From the NCBI RefSeq assembly GCF_003173775.1, contig NZ_CP029552.1:2252501-2316500 (forward strand): a stretch of DNA of 64,000 nucleotides, in the 5' to 3' direction. The position numbers and the translations under genes are program-made. This DNA comes from Methylobacterium sp. 17Sr1-1. Its GTDB lineage: Bacteria > Pseudomonadota > Alphaproteobacteria > Rhizobiales > Beijerinckiaceae. Below, one piece after another: positions 27,643 to 38,606 of the stretch (position 1 is its first letter; the number at the start of each line of letters is the position of its first letter). The notes under the pieces are model-generated. The model saw only the letters and a list, made by a program, of their open reading frames with translations. It was not told the origin of the DNA and ran no database searches.

Positions 27643-27948
27643 CGGCGGGCCTCCCTTTTGTTTCGGTTCTGTGACCAGACATGGCTCCGCCGCGCGCCGA
27701 AAACGACACGAGGCGATGAAGCCGATGCTTCGGTCTGTTTGAGTGCCTGTTCTCGCCAGGCTGAGCTTGCGCCGATTGCCGTTGCTGCGGCGCAATAATG
27801 CGGATGACCCGATTCCGCGGCGAATGCTAGCGCAAAGAGACTGAAACGCCTCTTCCTACGACGAAGGTCTGATGAGCGCGACCGTCTCGCGCGGGATTAA
27901 ATCGCCGGGGCCCGATCTGGGTCCCGGCCAAGGGTCAGCGCGTCATGG
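27643..27948. other. 306-bp gap between acs and yjcH
   Basis: No ORF or RNA gene seen. It probably contains the yjcH-actP promoter, allowing expression separate from acs. No clear operator was identified. Confidence 0.35.
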
Positions 27949-29898
<1,950 letters not shown>

Positions 29899-30061
29899 GG
29901 CGCTCTCCCTATGTCGGTTCTGTCGGTGGCCCGTTCGGGCTCTCGCGAGGCGCGGTGGCCGGGCCGGTTGCCGCCGGTTTAGGCGTCCGCTCGCCGCGCC
30001 TGCAACCGATCATTCCGTCTAATGCAGACCGGATTAATGCGCGGGATCGACCGTGCCGGCC

Positions 30062-30328
30062 CTACTCGGTGCAGCCGTCGCAGATCCCGGTGTCGATCTT
30101 GCGCTGGATCTCGCGGTCGCGTCGCTGCAAGTCCGGGGTCAGGCCGGCATCGGGCCCCAGCGGCGCGCCCGGCGGCTTGGTCTGGCCGACGCCGGTGGTG
30201 TCGCGGGTGGCGGGCCTAAGCGAGCCGGTGATCCCAGGATCCCTGGCCGGCGGCTCCGCTTGCGCGAGGAGCGGGGCCGGGGCGAGGGCGGCCGCCAGGA
30301 GGATGGCGAGACAGGGCGTGCGACGCAT
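30062..30328 (-). CDS. Small secreted protein of unknown function
   Basis: An 88-residue protein. The signal peptide MRRTPCLAILLAAALAPAPL with cleavage near LLA-QA is followed by a Pro/Gly-rich stretch (DPGITGSLRPATRDTTGVGQ) and a polar helical C-terminus ending ICDGCTE. The start at 30328 is supported by AAGGAGG five bases upstream on its strand. I recognise no named family; the C-terminal CDGC pair may bind metal or form a disulfide. Confidence 0.65.
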   Translation of the reverse strand: MRRTPCLAILLAAALAPAPLLAQAEPPARDPGITGSLRPATRDTTGVGQTKPPGAPLGPDAGLTPDLQRRDREIQRKIDTGICDGCTE

Positions 30329-30658
30329 GGGAACCTCCTTCCAGGGATCGGGCTCGCGAGCCAGATCGACGTCTTGGACCATCCTCTACCACAACGTGTG
30401 GCGAAGGCTCAGGTTTCCGGACTTGTCCGATGTGTCGACGGCTCCGAAGCTTCTCCATCGTCATCCCGGGGCCGCGCAGCGGAGCCCGGGATCCATAACT
30501 GCCAACATACAGGATGAAGCGGGATGCGATCCGCCTCATTCTCCAGCGTCAACGTTGAGAGATCCCGGGTTCTCGTCTTCGACAAGCCCCGGGATGACGG
30601 AGAGGAGGATGGACGTCGCGCGGGATCGACTTGCCGCGCCGACCGATCCGTCCGTTCG
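30329..30658. other. 330-bp gap holding a compound palindromic repeat
   Basis: Contains two members of the dispersed palindromic repeat family in opposite orientation (30460-30493 and 30561-30599). No gene seen. Confidence 0.4.
30460..30599. repeat. Compound inverted repeat of the dispersed CATCCCGGG palindrome family
   Basis: The left copy at 30460-30493 reads GTCATCCCGGGGCCGCGCAG then CGGAGCCCGGGAT. A diverged copy in the opposite direction, ending CCCCGGGATGACG, lies at 30561-30599. Each copy is itself a hairpin, and the pair can form a larger one. Compare 40778-40814, 42261-42410 and 51007-51060. Confidence 0.65.
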
Positions 30659-31138
30659 TCAGTACGGCACCCGGTCGGTCTTGGCCTCGTAGCGCTTCCA
30701 GACCTCGATCGCCTCGGCGCGCATGATCTGGCGGATCGGGATCTTGCGCTGGTCGGCCGGCTTGCGGACTTCCTCGTAGATCATGCTGTCGTCGAAATTG
30801 CCGTGCCGCAGGGCGTCCTCGTTGGTCGAGGCGTAGAAGATCCGCGAGATGCCGGCCCAGTAGGCCGCGGCCATGCACATCGGGCAGGGTTCGGCGGAGG
30901 TGTAGAGGGTGGCGCCGGGCAGCTTGAAGCTGCCCTCCTTGCCGCAGGCGTCGCGGATCGCCGCCATCTCGGCGTGCCAGGTCGGGTCGTTCTCGGCGAC
31001 GACCCGGTTGGCGCCCTCGCCGATGATCTCGCCGTCGCGGACGATCACGGCGCCGAAGACGCCGCCGGCGCTCTCGACGAGCGCCGTGCGCTCCGACAGC
31101 GCGATGGCGCGCGCCATGAAGGTCTCGTCGTCGGTCAT
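30659..31138 (-). CDS. Nucleoside/guanine deaminase (CMP/dCMP deaminase fold)
   Basis: Zinc-dependent deaminase. The zinc site is HAEMAAIR (catalytic His and Glu) and PCPMC further on (two Cys). The long ASTNEDALRHGNFDDSMIYEE segment and the aromatic C-terminus DRVPY resemble bacterial guanine deaminase (GuaD type, about 156 residues). The start is the ATG at 31138 giving 159 residues; the longer open frame upstream is Pro/Arg-rich and not protein-like. Guanine is the likely substrate, but related family members act on other purines or tRNA adenine, so specificity is inferred. Confidence 0.82.
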   Translation of the reverse strand: MTDDETFMARAIALSERTALVESAGGVFGAVIVRDGEIIGEGANRVVAENDPTWHAEMAAIRDACGKEGSFKLPGATLYTSAEPCPMCMAAAYWAGISRIFYASTNEDALRHGNFDDSMIYEEVRKPADQRKIPIRQIMRAEAIEVWKRYEAKTDRVPY

Positions 31139-31295
31139 CGAAGCTCCTCTCGGCTGGCCTAAGGAGCATGGCGCCGGCGGACGGAAAGGCAAGCGGGGAG
31201 GGGGAGGCGCGACGGCTTCGCAACCCTCTCTCCGACCCACGCCCGCATCCGGAGGGGCCGGAGCGAGGCGGAGGCCTCCAGACACCGCTGGGATC

Positions 31296-31350
31296 TCTGG
31301 AGGTCTCCTTCGAGGCTCACTGCGTTCGCACCTCAGGATGAGGTCGCAAG
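31296..31350. repeat. Dispersed repeat fragment (CCTCAGGATGAGG type)
   Basis: Contains CTTCGAGGCTCACTGCG and CACCTCAGGATGAGGTCG, a repeat type I associate with Rhizobiales intergenic regions. The core ACCTCA-GGA-TGAGGT is a short hairpin. A related palindrome (CGACCTCATCCTGAGGTCG) occurs at 12604-12622. Confidence 0.45.
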
Positions 31351-31399
31351 TGGGACAGACGAAGGCGTCAGGACCCGATCCCGCACGCTGGATCGCCCC

Positions 31400-32290
31400 T
31401 CAATACGTCCAGCGCTGCGCTTTCGCGACCAGGAAGTCCCGGAACGCCTGGACGCGGGCGACCGTCCGCATCTCCTCGGCGTAGACGAGGTAGCTCTCCA
31501 GGTTCGGCATCTCGTAGTCGCGCAAAACCTGCACCAGCTGCTCGTTCCCGTCCGCGACGTAGTCCGGCAGGATGCCGATGCCGGCGCCGGTCTCGACCGC
31601 GAGCTGGAGCGCCGAGATGTTGTTGACCGTGAAGTGGATCGTGCGGTGCTCGCGGCCCTCGCGGCCGACGGTGGCGAGCCAGTGGGTCGCCATCAGGTAG
31701 GAGGGCTGGTCGCCGCCGAACGAGACCAGGCGGTGCTTGTCGAGGTCGTCGATCGTCTTCGGCTCCCCGAAGCGCTTCACGTATTCGAGCGAGGCGAAGA
31801 CGTGGTAGTGCACGGTGAACAGCCGACGCTGGATCAGGTCCGGCTGGGCCGGGCGGCGGAGCCGGATCGCCACGTCGGCCTCGCGCATCGCGAGGTCGAG
31901 CTCCTCGTTGGTCAGGATCAGCTCGACGCGCACGTCCGGGTGCAGGTCGAGGAACTCCGCCACTCGCTGCGACAGCCAGGCGGTGCCGAGGCCCACCGTC
32001 GTCGTCACCTTGAGGTCGCCGGACGGGCGCTCGCTCGTCTCGACGAGGCGGGCCCGCGTGGTCTCGAGCCGCATCTTCATGTCCCGGGCGGCCCGGAACA
32101 GCAGGTCGCCCTGCTCGGTGAGGATCAGCCCGCGGGCGTGGCGGTGGAACAGCGGCGCCTTCAGCTCGCGCTCCAGCGCGCTGATCTGGCGGCTGACGGC
32201 CGACTGGCTGAGCCCGATGTCGTCGCCCGCCTTGGTGAAGCTGCCGGCTTCGGCGACGTTGAGGAAAATCCGGATCTTGTCCCAGTCCAC
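31400..32290 (-). CDS. LysR-type regulator of the LsrB/VtlR group
   Basis: N-terminal winged helix (VDWDKIRIFLNVAEAGSFTK, then LSQSAVSRQISALERELK) and a C-terminal effector domain. The sequence and its place directly downstream of trxB match the LsrB (Sinorhizobium, Agrobacterium) and VtlR (Brucella) regulators, which affect envelope, small RNA and redox genes. I chose the GTG at 32290, which starts at the conserved VDWDKIRIF (296 residues); a TTG at 32299 would add three. No cysteine occurs anywhere in the protein, whereas LsrB has been reported to sense oxidation through cysteines, so redox sensing by thiols is not possible here. Confidence 0.85.
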   Translation of the reverse strand: MDWDKIRIFLNVAEAGSFTKAGDDIGLSQSAVSRQISALERELKAPLFHRHARGLILTEQGDLLFRAARDMKMRLETTRARLVETSERPSGDLKVTTTVGLGTAWLSQRVAEFLDLHPDVRVELILTNEELDLAMREADVAIRLRRPAQPDLIQRRLFTVHYHVFASLEYVKRFGEPKTIDDLDKHRLVSFGGDQPSYLMATHWLATVGREGREHRTIHFTVNNISALQLAVETGAGIGILPDYVADGNEQLVQVLRDYEMPNLESYLVYAEEMRTVARVQAFRDFLVAKAQRWTY

Positions 32291-32399
32291 GGCCGTCAAA
32301 CCCCTCGCCAGAGCCCCGGCCGGCCAGGAGGACCGGTGAGTTCAGAGCGAACGCCACAGGCCGGGGCCGGGGCTCATCCCCGGCCCCGGTACAGATCGT

Positions 32400-33389
32400 C
32401 TACTCGGCCGCGGCCTGACGCGGCTGTTCGCCGATCGCCAGGTTGGCCAGGTACTTCTCCGCCTCGAGGGCGGCCATGCAGCCCATCCCGGCGGCGGTGA
32501 TCGCCTGCCGGTAGACGTCGTCGGTGACGTCGCCCGCCGCGAACACGCCGGGGATCGCCGTCATGGCGGTGCCGGGCGTCACCTCGAGGTAGCCACCGGC
32601 CCGGAAGGGCAATTGCCCCTCGAACACCGCGGTCGCCGGCTGGTGGCCGATGGCGATGAACACGCCGTCAGCCTTGCGCTCGGTGATCGCGCCGGTGACC
32701 GTGTCGCGCAGGCGGACATGGGTGACCGCGGACGGCTTGTCGCGGCCGCAGATCTCCTCCACCGCGTGGTTCCACACCACCTCGACGTTCGGGTGCTTGA
32801 ACAGGCGCTCCTGCAGGATGCGCTCGGCCCGAAAAGTGTCGCGCCGGTGCACGACCGTCACCTTGGAGGCGAGGTTGGCGAGGTAGAGCGCCTCCTCGAC
32901 CGCGGTGTTGCCGCCGCCGACGACCACGACCTCCTTGCCCCGGAAGAAGAACCCGTCGCAGGTGGCGCAGGCCGAGACGCCGAAGCCCTGGAACTTCGCC
33001 TCGGAGGGCAGGCCGAGCCACTTGGCCTGGGCGCCGGTGGCGATGATCAGCGCGTCGCAGGTGAAGACCGCGCCGGAATCGGCCTCGAGCCGGAACGGCC
33101 TCTGCGCGAGATCGACCTTGGCGATGTATTCCGAGACGATCCGGGTGCCGACATGCTCGGCTTGGGAGCGCATCTGCTCCATCAGCCACGGGCCCTGGAT
33201 CGCGTCGGCGAAGCCCGGATAGTTCTCGACGTCGGTGGTGATCATCAGCTGGCCGCCGGGCTGGAAGCCCGAGATCAGCAGCGGCTCGACCATGGCGCGG
33301 GCGGCGTAGATCGCGGCGGTGTATCCGGCGGGGCCGGAGCCGATGATCACGAGCTTCTCGTGCTGGGGAGCCTGCTTGGTGGTGGACAT
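32400..33389 (-). CDS. trxB: Thioredoxin-disulfide reductase
   Basis: FAD/NADPH flavoenzyme that keeps thioredoxin reduced. The FAD motif [18 protein letters not shown] is at the N-terminus, the redox-active [11 protein letters not shown] (CATC) near residue 143, and the NADPH motif [16 protein letters not shown] soon after. The second FAD motif [20 protein letters not shown] is near the C-terminus. Length is 329 residues, normal for the low-molecular-weight bacterial type. The LsrB-like regulator follows on the same strand after 109 bases. Confidence 0.96.
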   Translation of the reverse strand: MSTTKQAPQHEKLVIIGSGPAGYTAAIYAARAMVEPLLISGFQPGGQLMITTDVENYPGFADAIQGPWLMEQMRSQAEHVGTRIVSEYIAKVDLAQRPFRLEADSGAVFTCDALIIATGAQAKWLGLPSEAKFQGFGVSACATCDGFFFRGKEVVVVGGGNTAVEEALYLANLASKVTVVHRRDTFRAERILQERLFKHPNVEVVWNHAVEEICGRDKPSAVTHVRLRDTVTGAITERKADGVFIAIGHQPATAVFEGQLPFRAGGYLEVTPGTAMTAIPGVFAAGDVTDDVYRQAITAAGMGCMAALEAEKYLANLAIGEQPRQAAAE

Positions 33390-33420
33390 ACGGATCTCCG
33401 GGGCTGCCGCCGGTCAGATT

Positions 33421-34470
33421 CTAACGAGCCTGACGGCGGGCGAGCGCGTCGCGATGCCCGATATAGGCATTCGCCACAGCCTGCGCGATCGCGAGTGTCA
33501 TGTCTAAGGGCTTGGACGGCAACGACTCAACCCGTCCGTCGAAGACATGCACAGTTCCGTGCCGTTTGAGGGCCTCGAACAGCGCGCGATGGCGGGCATA
33601 GACGTTTTGCGGCTCGAACAGCAGCACCGGGACGCCGGCGGCGCAGGCCTCGATCACCATGTTGGCCGAATCGGCCGTCGCCACGATCGTGTCGGCGAGC
33701 GCCAGCATCGCGAGGTACGGATTCTCGCCGCCGCCGTCCCAGAAGAACCCGCCGCGGCGCCGGGCGAGGTCGGCCAGGGCCGCCCGCAGGCGTTCGGGGG
33801 TGCGGCGGGAGGCGGTGATCATCAGGCCCGCCTCGCCGGCCAGGCGCTCCAGCCCGGCGAGCAGGGCGCGCGCGTCCGTCTCCGAAAAGCGCCCGTGCCG
33901 GCTGTCGCCGCCGACCAGCACCGCGGCGCGGGGGGCGGGCAGGCCGGCGAGACGCGGATCGGGATCGCTTCGCGCGGCGGCGAGGCGGGCGGGGGAGACC
34001 GGGTGCGGGCCGGTCTCGGTCACGATCACGTTGGGCGCACGCAACGAATCGTGGGCCGGCACCCAGATCAGGTCGGCCGCCCGCGCACCGATGCGCGGAT
34101 CGCGCAGGAACACCGTGAAGGTTCTTCGGCCCGAGCGGCGTTTGACCGCGCGCAACGCCGGCACCGCCCGGCGCCCGGTGGCGATGGCGAGGTCGGGCCA
34201 GGGAGGCGTCAGCGCCCGCTCCCGCGGATCGGCCGGGCCGCGCGGTGCGAGCCAGGAGAAGGGCGGACGCGGCGCGACCACGCGCTCCTCGGCCGCCACC
34301 CCCAGGGCCTCGGCGAGGCCGCGGCAGGGCGCGAGATCGCCGGCCTTGCCGTCGGTGATCAGCCAGGCCGTGGTGCCGGAGGGCAGAAGAGGGGAGAGGG
34401 AGGCCACGGGCCCGCGATGCGGGCCGGGACAAGGTCTGTCAAGCGCGTGCTCCGTCGAGCGGTCCGGCAC
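33421..34470 (-). CDS. ELM1-family protein (mitochondrial fission ELM1-like)
   Basis: Matches the bacterial family annotated as mitochondrial fission ELM1-like, with the signature [21 protein letters not shown] glycosyltransferase-B-like C-terminus follows ([39 protein letters not shown]). Plant ELM1 acts in mitochondrial division; the bacterial proteins have unknown function and look like sugar transferases. Up to 349 residues if the GTG at 34470 is used; a GTG at 34407 would start nearer to the conserved domain. Divergent from gltX. Confidence 0.75.
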   Translation of the reverse strand: MPDRSTEHALDRPCPGPHRGPVASLSPLLPSGTTAWLITDGKAGDLAPCRGLAEALGVAAEERVVAPRPPFSWLAPRGPADPRERALTPPWPDLAIATGRRAVPALRAVKRRSGRRTFTVFLRDPRIGARAADLIWVPAHDSLRAPNVIVTETGPHPVSPARLAAARSDPDPRLAGLPAPRAAVLVGGDSRHGRFSETDARALLAGLERLAGEAGLMITASRRTPERLRAALADLARRRGGFFWDGGGENPYLAMLALADTIVATADSANMVIEACAAGVPVLLFEPQNVYARHRALFEALKRHGTVHVFDGRVESLPSKPLDMTLAIAQAVANAYIGHRDALARRQAR

Positions 34471-34514
34471 CGCGCGATTGCGCCCCGCTCGGCCGATGCT
34501 CTACGAGAGCCGGC

Positions 34515-35861
34515 ATGACCCCCGTCGTTCGCTTCGCCCCCTCGCCCACCGGCTTCCTCCATATCGGCAATGCCCGGCCGGCCCTGTTCAACGCCCTGTT
34601 CGCCCGGCGGGCGGGCGGCCAGTTCTGGCTGCGCCTCGACGATACCGACACGGCGCGCTCGACGCCTGAATTCGCCGCGGCGATCGAGGAGGATCTGGCC
34701 TGGCTCGGCATCGTCCCGGACGGGACCTTTCGCCAGTCGGAGCGCCTGGCGATCTACGATGCGGCCGCCGAGCGGTTGAAGGCGGCGGGCCGCCTCTACC
34801 CGGCCTACGAGACGGCGGAGGAATTGGAGCGCCGCCGCCGGCGCCAGCTCGGCCGCGGCCTGCCGCCGGTCTACGACCGCGCCGCCCTGAAGCTCACCCC
34901 TGAGGAGAAGGCCGCCTTCGAGGCCGAAGGGCGCCGGCCGCATTGGCGCTTCCGCCTCGATCCCGGCACCGTGACCTGGGACGACCTCGTGCGCGGGCCC
35001 TGCCACGTCGAGGCCGACAGCCTGTCCGACCCGGTGCTGATCCGCGAGGACGGCAGCTACCTCTACACCTTGCCCTCCGTGGTCGATGATGCCGAGACCG
35101 GCGTGACCCACGTGATCCGCGGCGAGGACCACGTCACCAACACGGCGGTCCAGATCCAGATCTTCTCCGCGCTGGGCGCTCCGGTGCCGGTCTTCGCCCA
35201 CCACAACCTGCTCACCACGGCGAGCGGCGAGGGGCTGTCGAAGCGCCTCGGCCACCTCTCCCTGCGGGGCCTGCGCGAGACCGGCTACGAGCCGATGGCC
35301 GTCGCGGCGCTGGCGGTGCTGACCGGCTCGGCCGAGGCGGTGCGGCCGGTGGCCGATCTCGACGAGCTGGCCGCGCTGGTCGACCTCGCCCATGTTTCGC
35401 GGGCCCCGGCGAAGTTCGACGAGCACGAGCTCGACGGCCTCAACGCCCGCGTCGTCCACGGGCTGCCCTACGCGGCGGTGGCCGATCGCCTCGCCGCGAT
35501 CGGCGTCGCGCCGGAAAAGGCGCAAGCGTTCTGGGAGGTCGTGCGGGCGAACCTGACCCGGGTGTCGGACGCGGCCGAGTGGTGGCGGGTGGTGCAGGGC
35601 CCGGCGACCCCGGTGACCGGCGAGACGCCGGACCTTTTCGCGGTGGCCCGCGAGGCGCTGCCGCCGGAGCCGTGGGATACCGGTACCTGGAAGCAGGTGA
35701 CGGAGGCGGTGCGTGCCGCCACTGGTCTCAAGGGCAAGGCGCTGTTCCTCCCCTTGCGCCTCGCGCTCACCGGCCTCGACCACGGCCCGGACCTCGCCGG
35801 CCTGCTGCCGCTGATCGGGCGGGAGCGGGCGCTGGCGCGGTTGAAGGGGGAGGTGGCGTAG
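34515..35861 (+). CDS. gltX: Glutamate--tRNA ligase
   Basis: Charges tRNA with glutamate. The class I HIGH-type motif is [20 protein letters not shown] at residues 7-26, and the KMSKS-type motif is [12 protein letters not shown] around residue 240. The glutamate-binding and editing-free core ([14 protein letters not shown]) is present. Length is 448 residues, fitting the shorter GltX2 type; alphaproteobacteria often have two GluRS enzymes, one acting also on tRNA-Gln. The KMSKS-equivalent begins with Gly-Leu in place of Lys-Leu/Met, a variation to note. The ATG at 34515 is immediately before the conserved start. Confidence 0.93.
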   Translation: MTPVVRFAPSPTGFLHIGNARPALFNALFARRAGGQFWLRLDDTDTARSTPEFAAAIEEDLAWLGIVPDGTFRQSERLAIYDAAAERLKAAGRLYPAYETAEELERRRRRQLGRGLPPVYDRAALKLTPEEKAAFEAEGRRPHWRFRLDPGTVTWDDLVRGPCHVEADSLSDPVLIREDGSYLYTLPSVVDDAETGVTHVIRGEDHVTNTAVQIQIFSALGAPVPVFAHHNLLTTASGEGLSKRLGHLSLRGLRETGYEPMAVAALAVLTGSAEAVRPVADLDELAALVDLAHVSRAPAKFDEHELDGLNARVVHGLPYAAVADRLAAIGVAPEKAQAFWEVVRANLTRVSDAAEWWRVVQGPATPVTGETPDLFAVAREALPPEPWDTGTWKQVTEAVRAATGLKGKALFLPLRLALTGLDHGPDLAGLLPLIGRERALARLKGEVA

Positions 35862-36156
35862 TCCGATCGCCACCTGATCCATTCCTGTATCGATAAAGCG
35901 CGGGATCCCCTCGCCCGTTTGGGAGAGGGGTAGGAGGGAGGGTGGAGACGGTGCCGGATAAGAACTCCGGCTGTTCCGCTACCGGCCCGACGCTCAGCGA
36001 CTCACACTGAAGCGTGCCACCCTCACGCGGGATCTTCGATCCCCCGGCCCCTCTCCCACACCTTGAGCGATCCCGGGCTTGCCCGGGATCGCCCGGAGAG
36101 GGGAGAGCCGCCTCATCCTTACTCGAACAGATTCCACGGAAGCCGTACGGTTCCAG
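35862..36156. other. 295-bp convergent gap with hairpins
   Basis: Contains repeats of GGGATC and CTCTCC type and a perfect 12-bp hairpin at 36067-36092 (GCGATCCCGGGC pairing with GCCCGGGATCGC, 2-base loop). No gene seen. Confidence 0.45.
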
Positions 36157-37563
36157 TCAGGCCACCACCGGCCACGGCCGCAGCGCCGGCCGGATCGCTT
36201 CGAACGCCCGCGCCAGTCGCAGCACCCCGACATCGTCGAAGCGCTTGCCGACGATCTGCAACCCCACCGGCAGCCCCTCCGGGGTGAAGCCCGCCGGGAC
36301 CGAGATTGCCGGCTGCTCCGACATGTTGAACGGGACCGTGTAGGCGATGTGCGCCATCGCCCGGGCCGGGTCGTTGGTCGGCGAGGCGTGCTCGGCCGGG
36401 AAGGGCGGGTTCGGCGAGACCGGTCCGATCAGGAAGTCGAACGGGCGAATCGCCGCCAGAGCCGCGTCGCGCATCGCCGCCATCTGGCCCATGCCGTGGA
36501 AGACCGCCGCACCACTCAAGTCCCAACCGCCCGCCGCCCAGTCGCGGATGAAGGGCAACACCCGGGCGCGGCGCGCCTCGTCCAGCGCCTCGATGTCGAG
36601 GGAGGCGCGCTGGCGCCAGAACAGGTCGAGCCCGTCGAGCATCTTTTGGCTGAGGTAGGCCGGGACCGGCTCGACGATCGCGCCGGCCTCGGTCAGCAGC
36701 CGCACCGCCGCCTCGATCACCGCGCGGTTGCCTGGATCGAGGGGCAGGCCCGCCCCGCTCTCCATCACCAGCCCGAGGCGCAGGCCCTTCAGCGCCGGCC
36801 CGTCGAGGTCGAGCCAGGGCAGGTCGGCGGGCGGCAAGGCGGTGGGGTCGCGGTCGTCCGGGCGGCTGATGCTGCGCATCGCCAGAGCCGCGTCGGCGAC
36901 GCTGCGGGTGAGGGGGCCGGCGCAGCGGCCGTAGAACGCGTTGTCGAGGGGCACCCGTCCGTGGCTCGGCTTGTGGCCGACGACCCCGCACCAGGAGGCG
37001 GGCAGCCGGATCGAGCCGCCGATATCGGTGCCGAGATGGATCGGGCCGTAGCCGGCGGCCGCCGCCGCGCCCGAGCCGGCCGAGGAGCCGCCCGGGCCCT
37101 TGGTCAGGTCCCACGGGTTGCGGGTGAGGGGATGAAAGCTGGAGAGGCCCGAGGACAGCATGCCGTAATCCGGCATGGTGGTGCAGGCGACGATCACCGC
37201 CCCGTCCTCGCGCAGGCGGGCGGTGGCCGGCGCGTCGCGCGGGCTCGGCGGCACGTCGTCCCGGGCGGCGGTGCCGAGCGGCATCGGCACGCCCTCGACG
37301 GCGATGTTCTCCTTGATGGTGACCGGCACCCCGTCGAGGGGCAGGGCCTCCCCCCGCATCCACCGCGCCTCGGAGGCGCGGGCGGCGTCGAGCGCCGCCT
37401 CCGGCGCGAAGGCGTAGAGCGCGTGCAGGTGCGGCTCGGCGGCCTCGGCCCGGGCGATCACGGCTTCCGCCACCGCGACCGGCGAGAGGGCGCGGCTGGC
37501 GTAGAGGCGCAGGAGTTCTGTCGCGGGCAAGTCGGCCGGGTTCGCGGCGGAGGGCTGGGCCAT
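36157..37563 (-). CDS. Amidase (amidase signature family)
   Basis: Hydrolyses an amide bond by the Ser-cisSer-Lys triad. The Lys is in PVTIKENIAVEG (about residue 84), the cis-Ser in GPGGSSAGSGAA (about 158), and the nucleophile Ser in TDIGGSIRLPASWCG (about 182). Length is 468 residues, normal for the family. It may be a general amidase or a GatA paralogue; no gatB or gatC is nearby, so a tRNA-amidotransferase role is unlikely. A small gene starts 4 bases upstream on the same strand, so they probably form an operon. Confidence 0.88.
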   Translation of the reverse strand: MAQPSAANPADLPATELLRLYASRALSPVAVAEAVIARAEAAEPHLHALYAFAPEAALDAARASEARWMRGEALPLDGVPVTIKENIAVEGVPMPLGTAARDDVPPSPRDAPATARLREDGAVIVACTTMPDYGMLSSGLSSFHPLTRNPWDLTKGPGGSSAGSGAAAAAGYGPIHLGTDIGGSIRLPASWCGVVGHKPSHGRVPLDNAFYGRCAGPLTRSVADAALAMRSISRPDDRDPTALPPADLPWLDLDGPALKGLRLGLVMESGAGLPLDPGNRAVIEAAVRLLTEAGAIVEPVPAYLSQKMLDGLDLFWRQRASLDIEALDEARRARVLPFIRDWAAGGWDLSGAAVFHGMGQMAAMRDAALAAIRPFDFLIGPVSPNPPFPAEHASPTNDPARAMAHIAYTVPFNMSEQPAISVPAGFTPEGLPVGLQIVGKRFDDVGVLRLARAFEAIRPALRPWPVVA

Positions 37564-37567
37564 CGTC

Positions 37568-37915
37568 TCAGCGCGCCTCGGGCGTCTTGTCGGGCCGCCC
37601 GGCCAGCGCGACGTAGAAGCCGAGCCCGTCCTGCGACGGCAGGGTCTGGAGCCGCTCGACCCAGCCGCGGCGCTTGGCGTCGAGGAGCTGGCGGCCGACC
37701 GGCTGGAACAGGGTCTCGCCGCCGCCCGGGGTCGGCCCGTCGAGGCGCACCGCCACGGTCTTGCCCTTGGCGAAGCGGCTGCGCTCCAGCATGTCGGCGA
37801 GCGAGGCCTCGGCCTGCGGCCGGGGGGCGCCGCGCAGGTCGAGCACGGATTCGGCGTCGGTCACCCCGAGGGAGCCGCGCAGCTTGTTGGCGTAGAATTC
37901 GTCGAAATGGGGCAA
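37568..37915 (-). CDS. Conserved hypothetical protein
   Basis: A 115-residue protein beginning MPHFDEFYANKLRGSLGVTD. Mixed alpha/beta composition, no signal peptide or membrane segment. Contains KTVAVRLDGPTPGGGETLFQ and a C-terminal GFYVALAGRP. I recognise no family. It sits between the Uma2 gene and the amidase on the same strand with tight spacing (14 and 4 bases), suggesting one transcript. Confidence 0.6.
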   Translation of the reverse strand: MPHFDEFYANKLRGSLGVTDAESVLDLRGAPRPQAEASLADMLERSRFAKGKTVAVRLDGPTPGGGETLFQPVGRQLLDAKRRGWVERLQTLPSQDGLGFYVALAGRPDKTPEAR

Positions 37916-37929
37916 GGGCGGCTCGGGAA

Positions 37930-38496
37930 TCAGAGGGGGATGCCGTGATAGAGGGCGGCGACCGGGATCTCGCCGCCGAGATCGGGCAGCGGGATCACGT
38001 CGTCCCGGCCGAGGACGCGCAGGGACCAGTCCGGGCCGTTCCCGCGCGACCAGACCTCGACCCGGGCCTCGTCCTGATAGACGATCAGGTAGGCGCGAAG
38101 AGTCTGGAGACCCTGATAAAACTCTGCCTTACGGCCACGGTCGTTGTGCATGGTCGAGGGCGACAGCACCTCGGCGACGATCAGCGGGTCGCGAGCGTAC
38201 CCGTCCGGAAGAAGAGGACCGCAGCGCACGACGAGATCGGGGATCGGTGCGTAATCATCGACGAAGTCGTTGCGCAGGCCGAGCCCGGGCAGGGCCCGGC
38301 ATCCCAGCTTCTCGGCCAGCGCAGCGAGTTGGCGACCGAGACTCATCACGATCTGCTGATGGCGCTCGCCCGGCGGAGCCATCAGCACGGCCTCGCCGTC
38401 GAGAAGCTCCCAGCGCTCCTCGTCCGGGCGGTCGCGGATCATCTCAAGGAATTCGGCGACCCGCATCCGCGGGGCGCGCCGCAGCGCGAGCGACAT
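37930..38496 (-). CDS. Uma2-family putative endonuclease
   Basis: The DUF820/Uma2 family adopts a PD-(D/E)xK nuclease fold. Visible motifs are RWELLDGEAVLMAPPGERHQ, APIPDLVVRCG with the likely catalytic Asp, and LIVAEVLSPSTM with the Glu. Length is 188 residues, typical. The family is abundant in cyanobacteria and often associated with mobile DNA, but its biological role is unknown. The start ATG at 38496 gives MSLALRRAPRMRVAEFLEM. Confidence 0.82.
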   Translation of the reverse strand: MSLALRRAPRMRVAEFLEMIRDRPDEERWELLDGEAVLMAPPGERHQQIVMSLGRQLAALAEKLGCRALPGLGLRNDFVDDYAPIPDLVVRCGPLLPDGYARDPLIVAEVLSPSTMHNDRGRKAEFYQGLQTLRAYLIVYQDEARVEVWSRGNGPDWSLRVLGRDDVIPLPDLGGEIPVAALYHGIPL

Positions 38497-38606
38497 GACG
38501 GCTCCCTGTCACCGCCCCGATCGTAGCACCGGGCGGGGACGGGCGACAGCCCGCTGCGGTGAGGCACCGCGCCCGAACACGGGGCGCGGTGCCTCGAGCT
38601 TACGCG

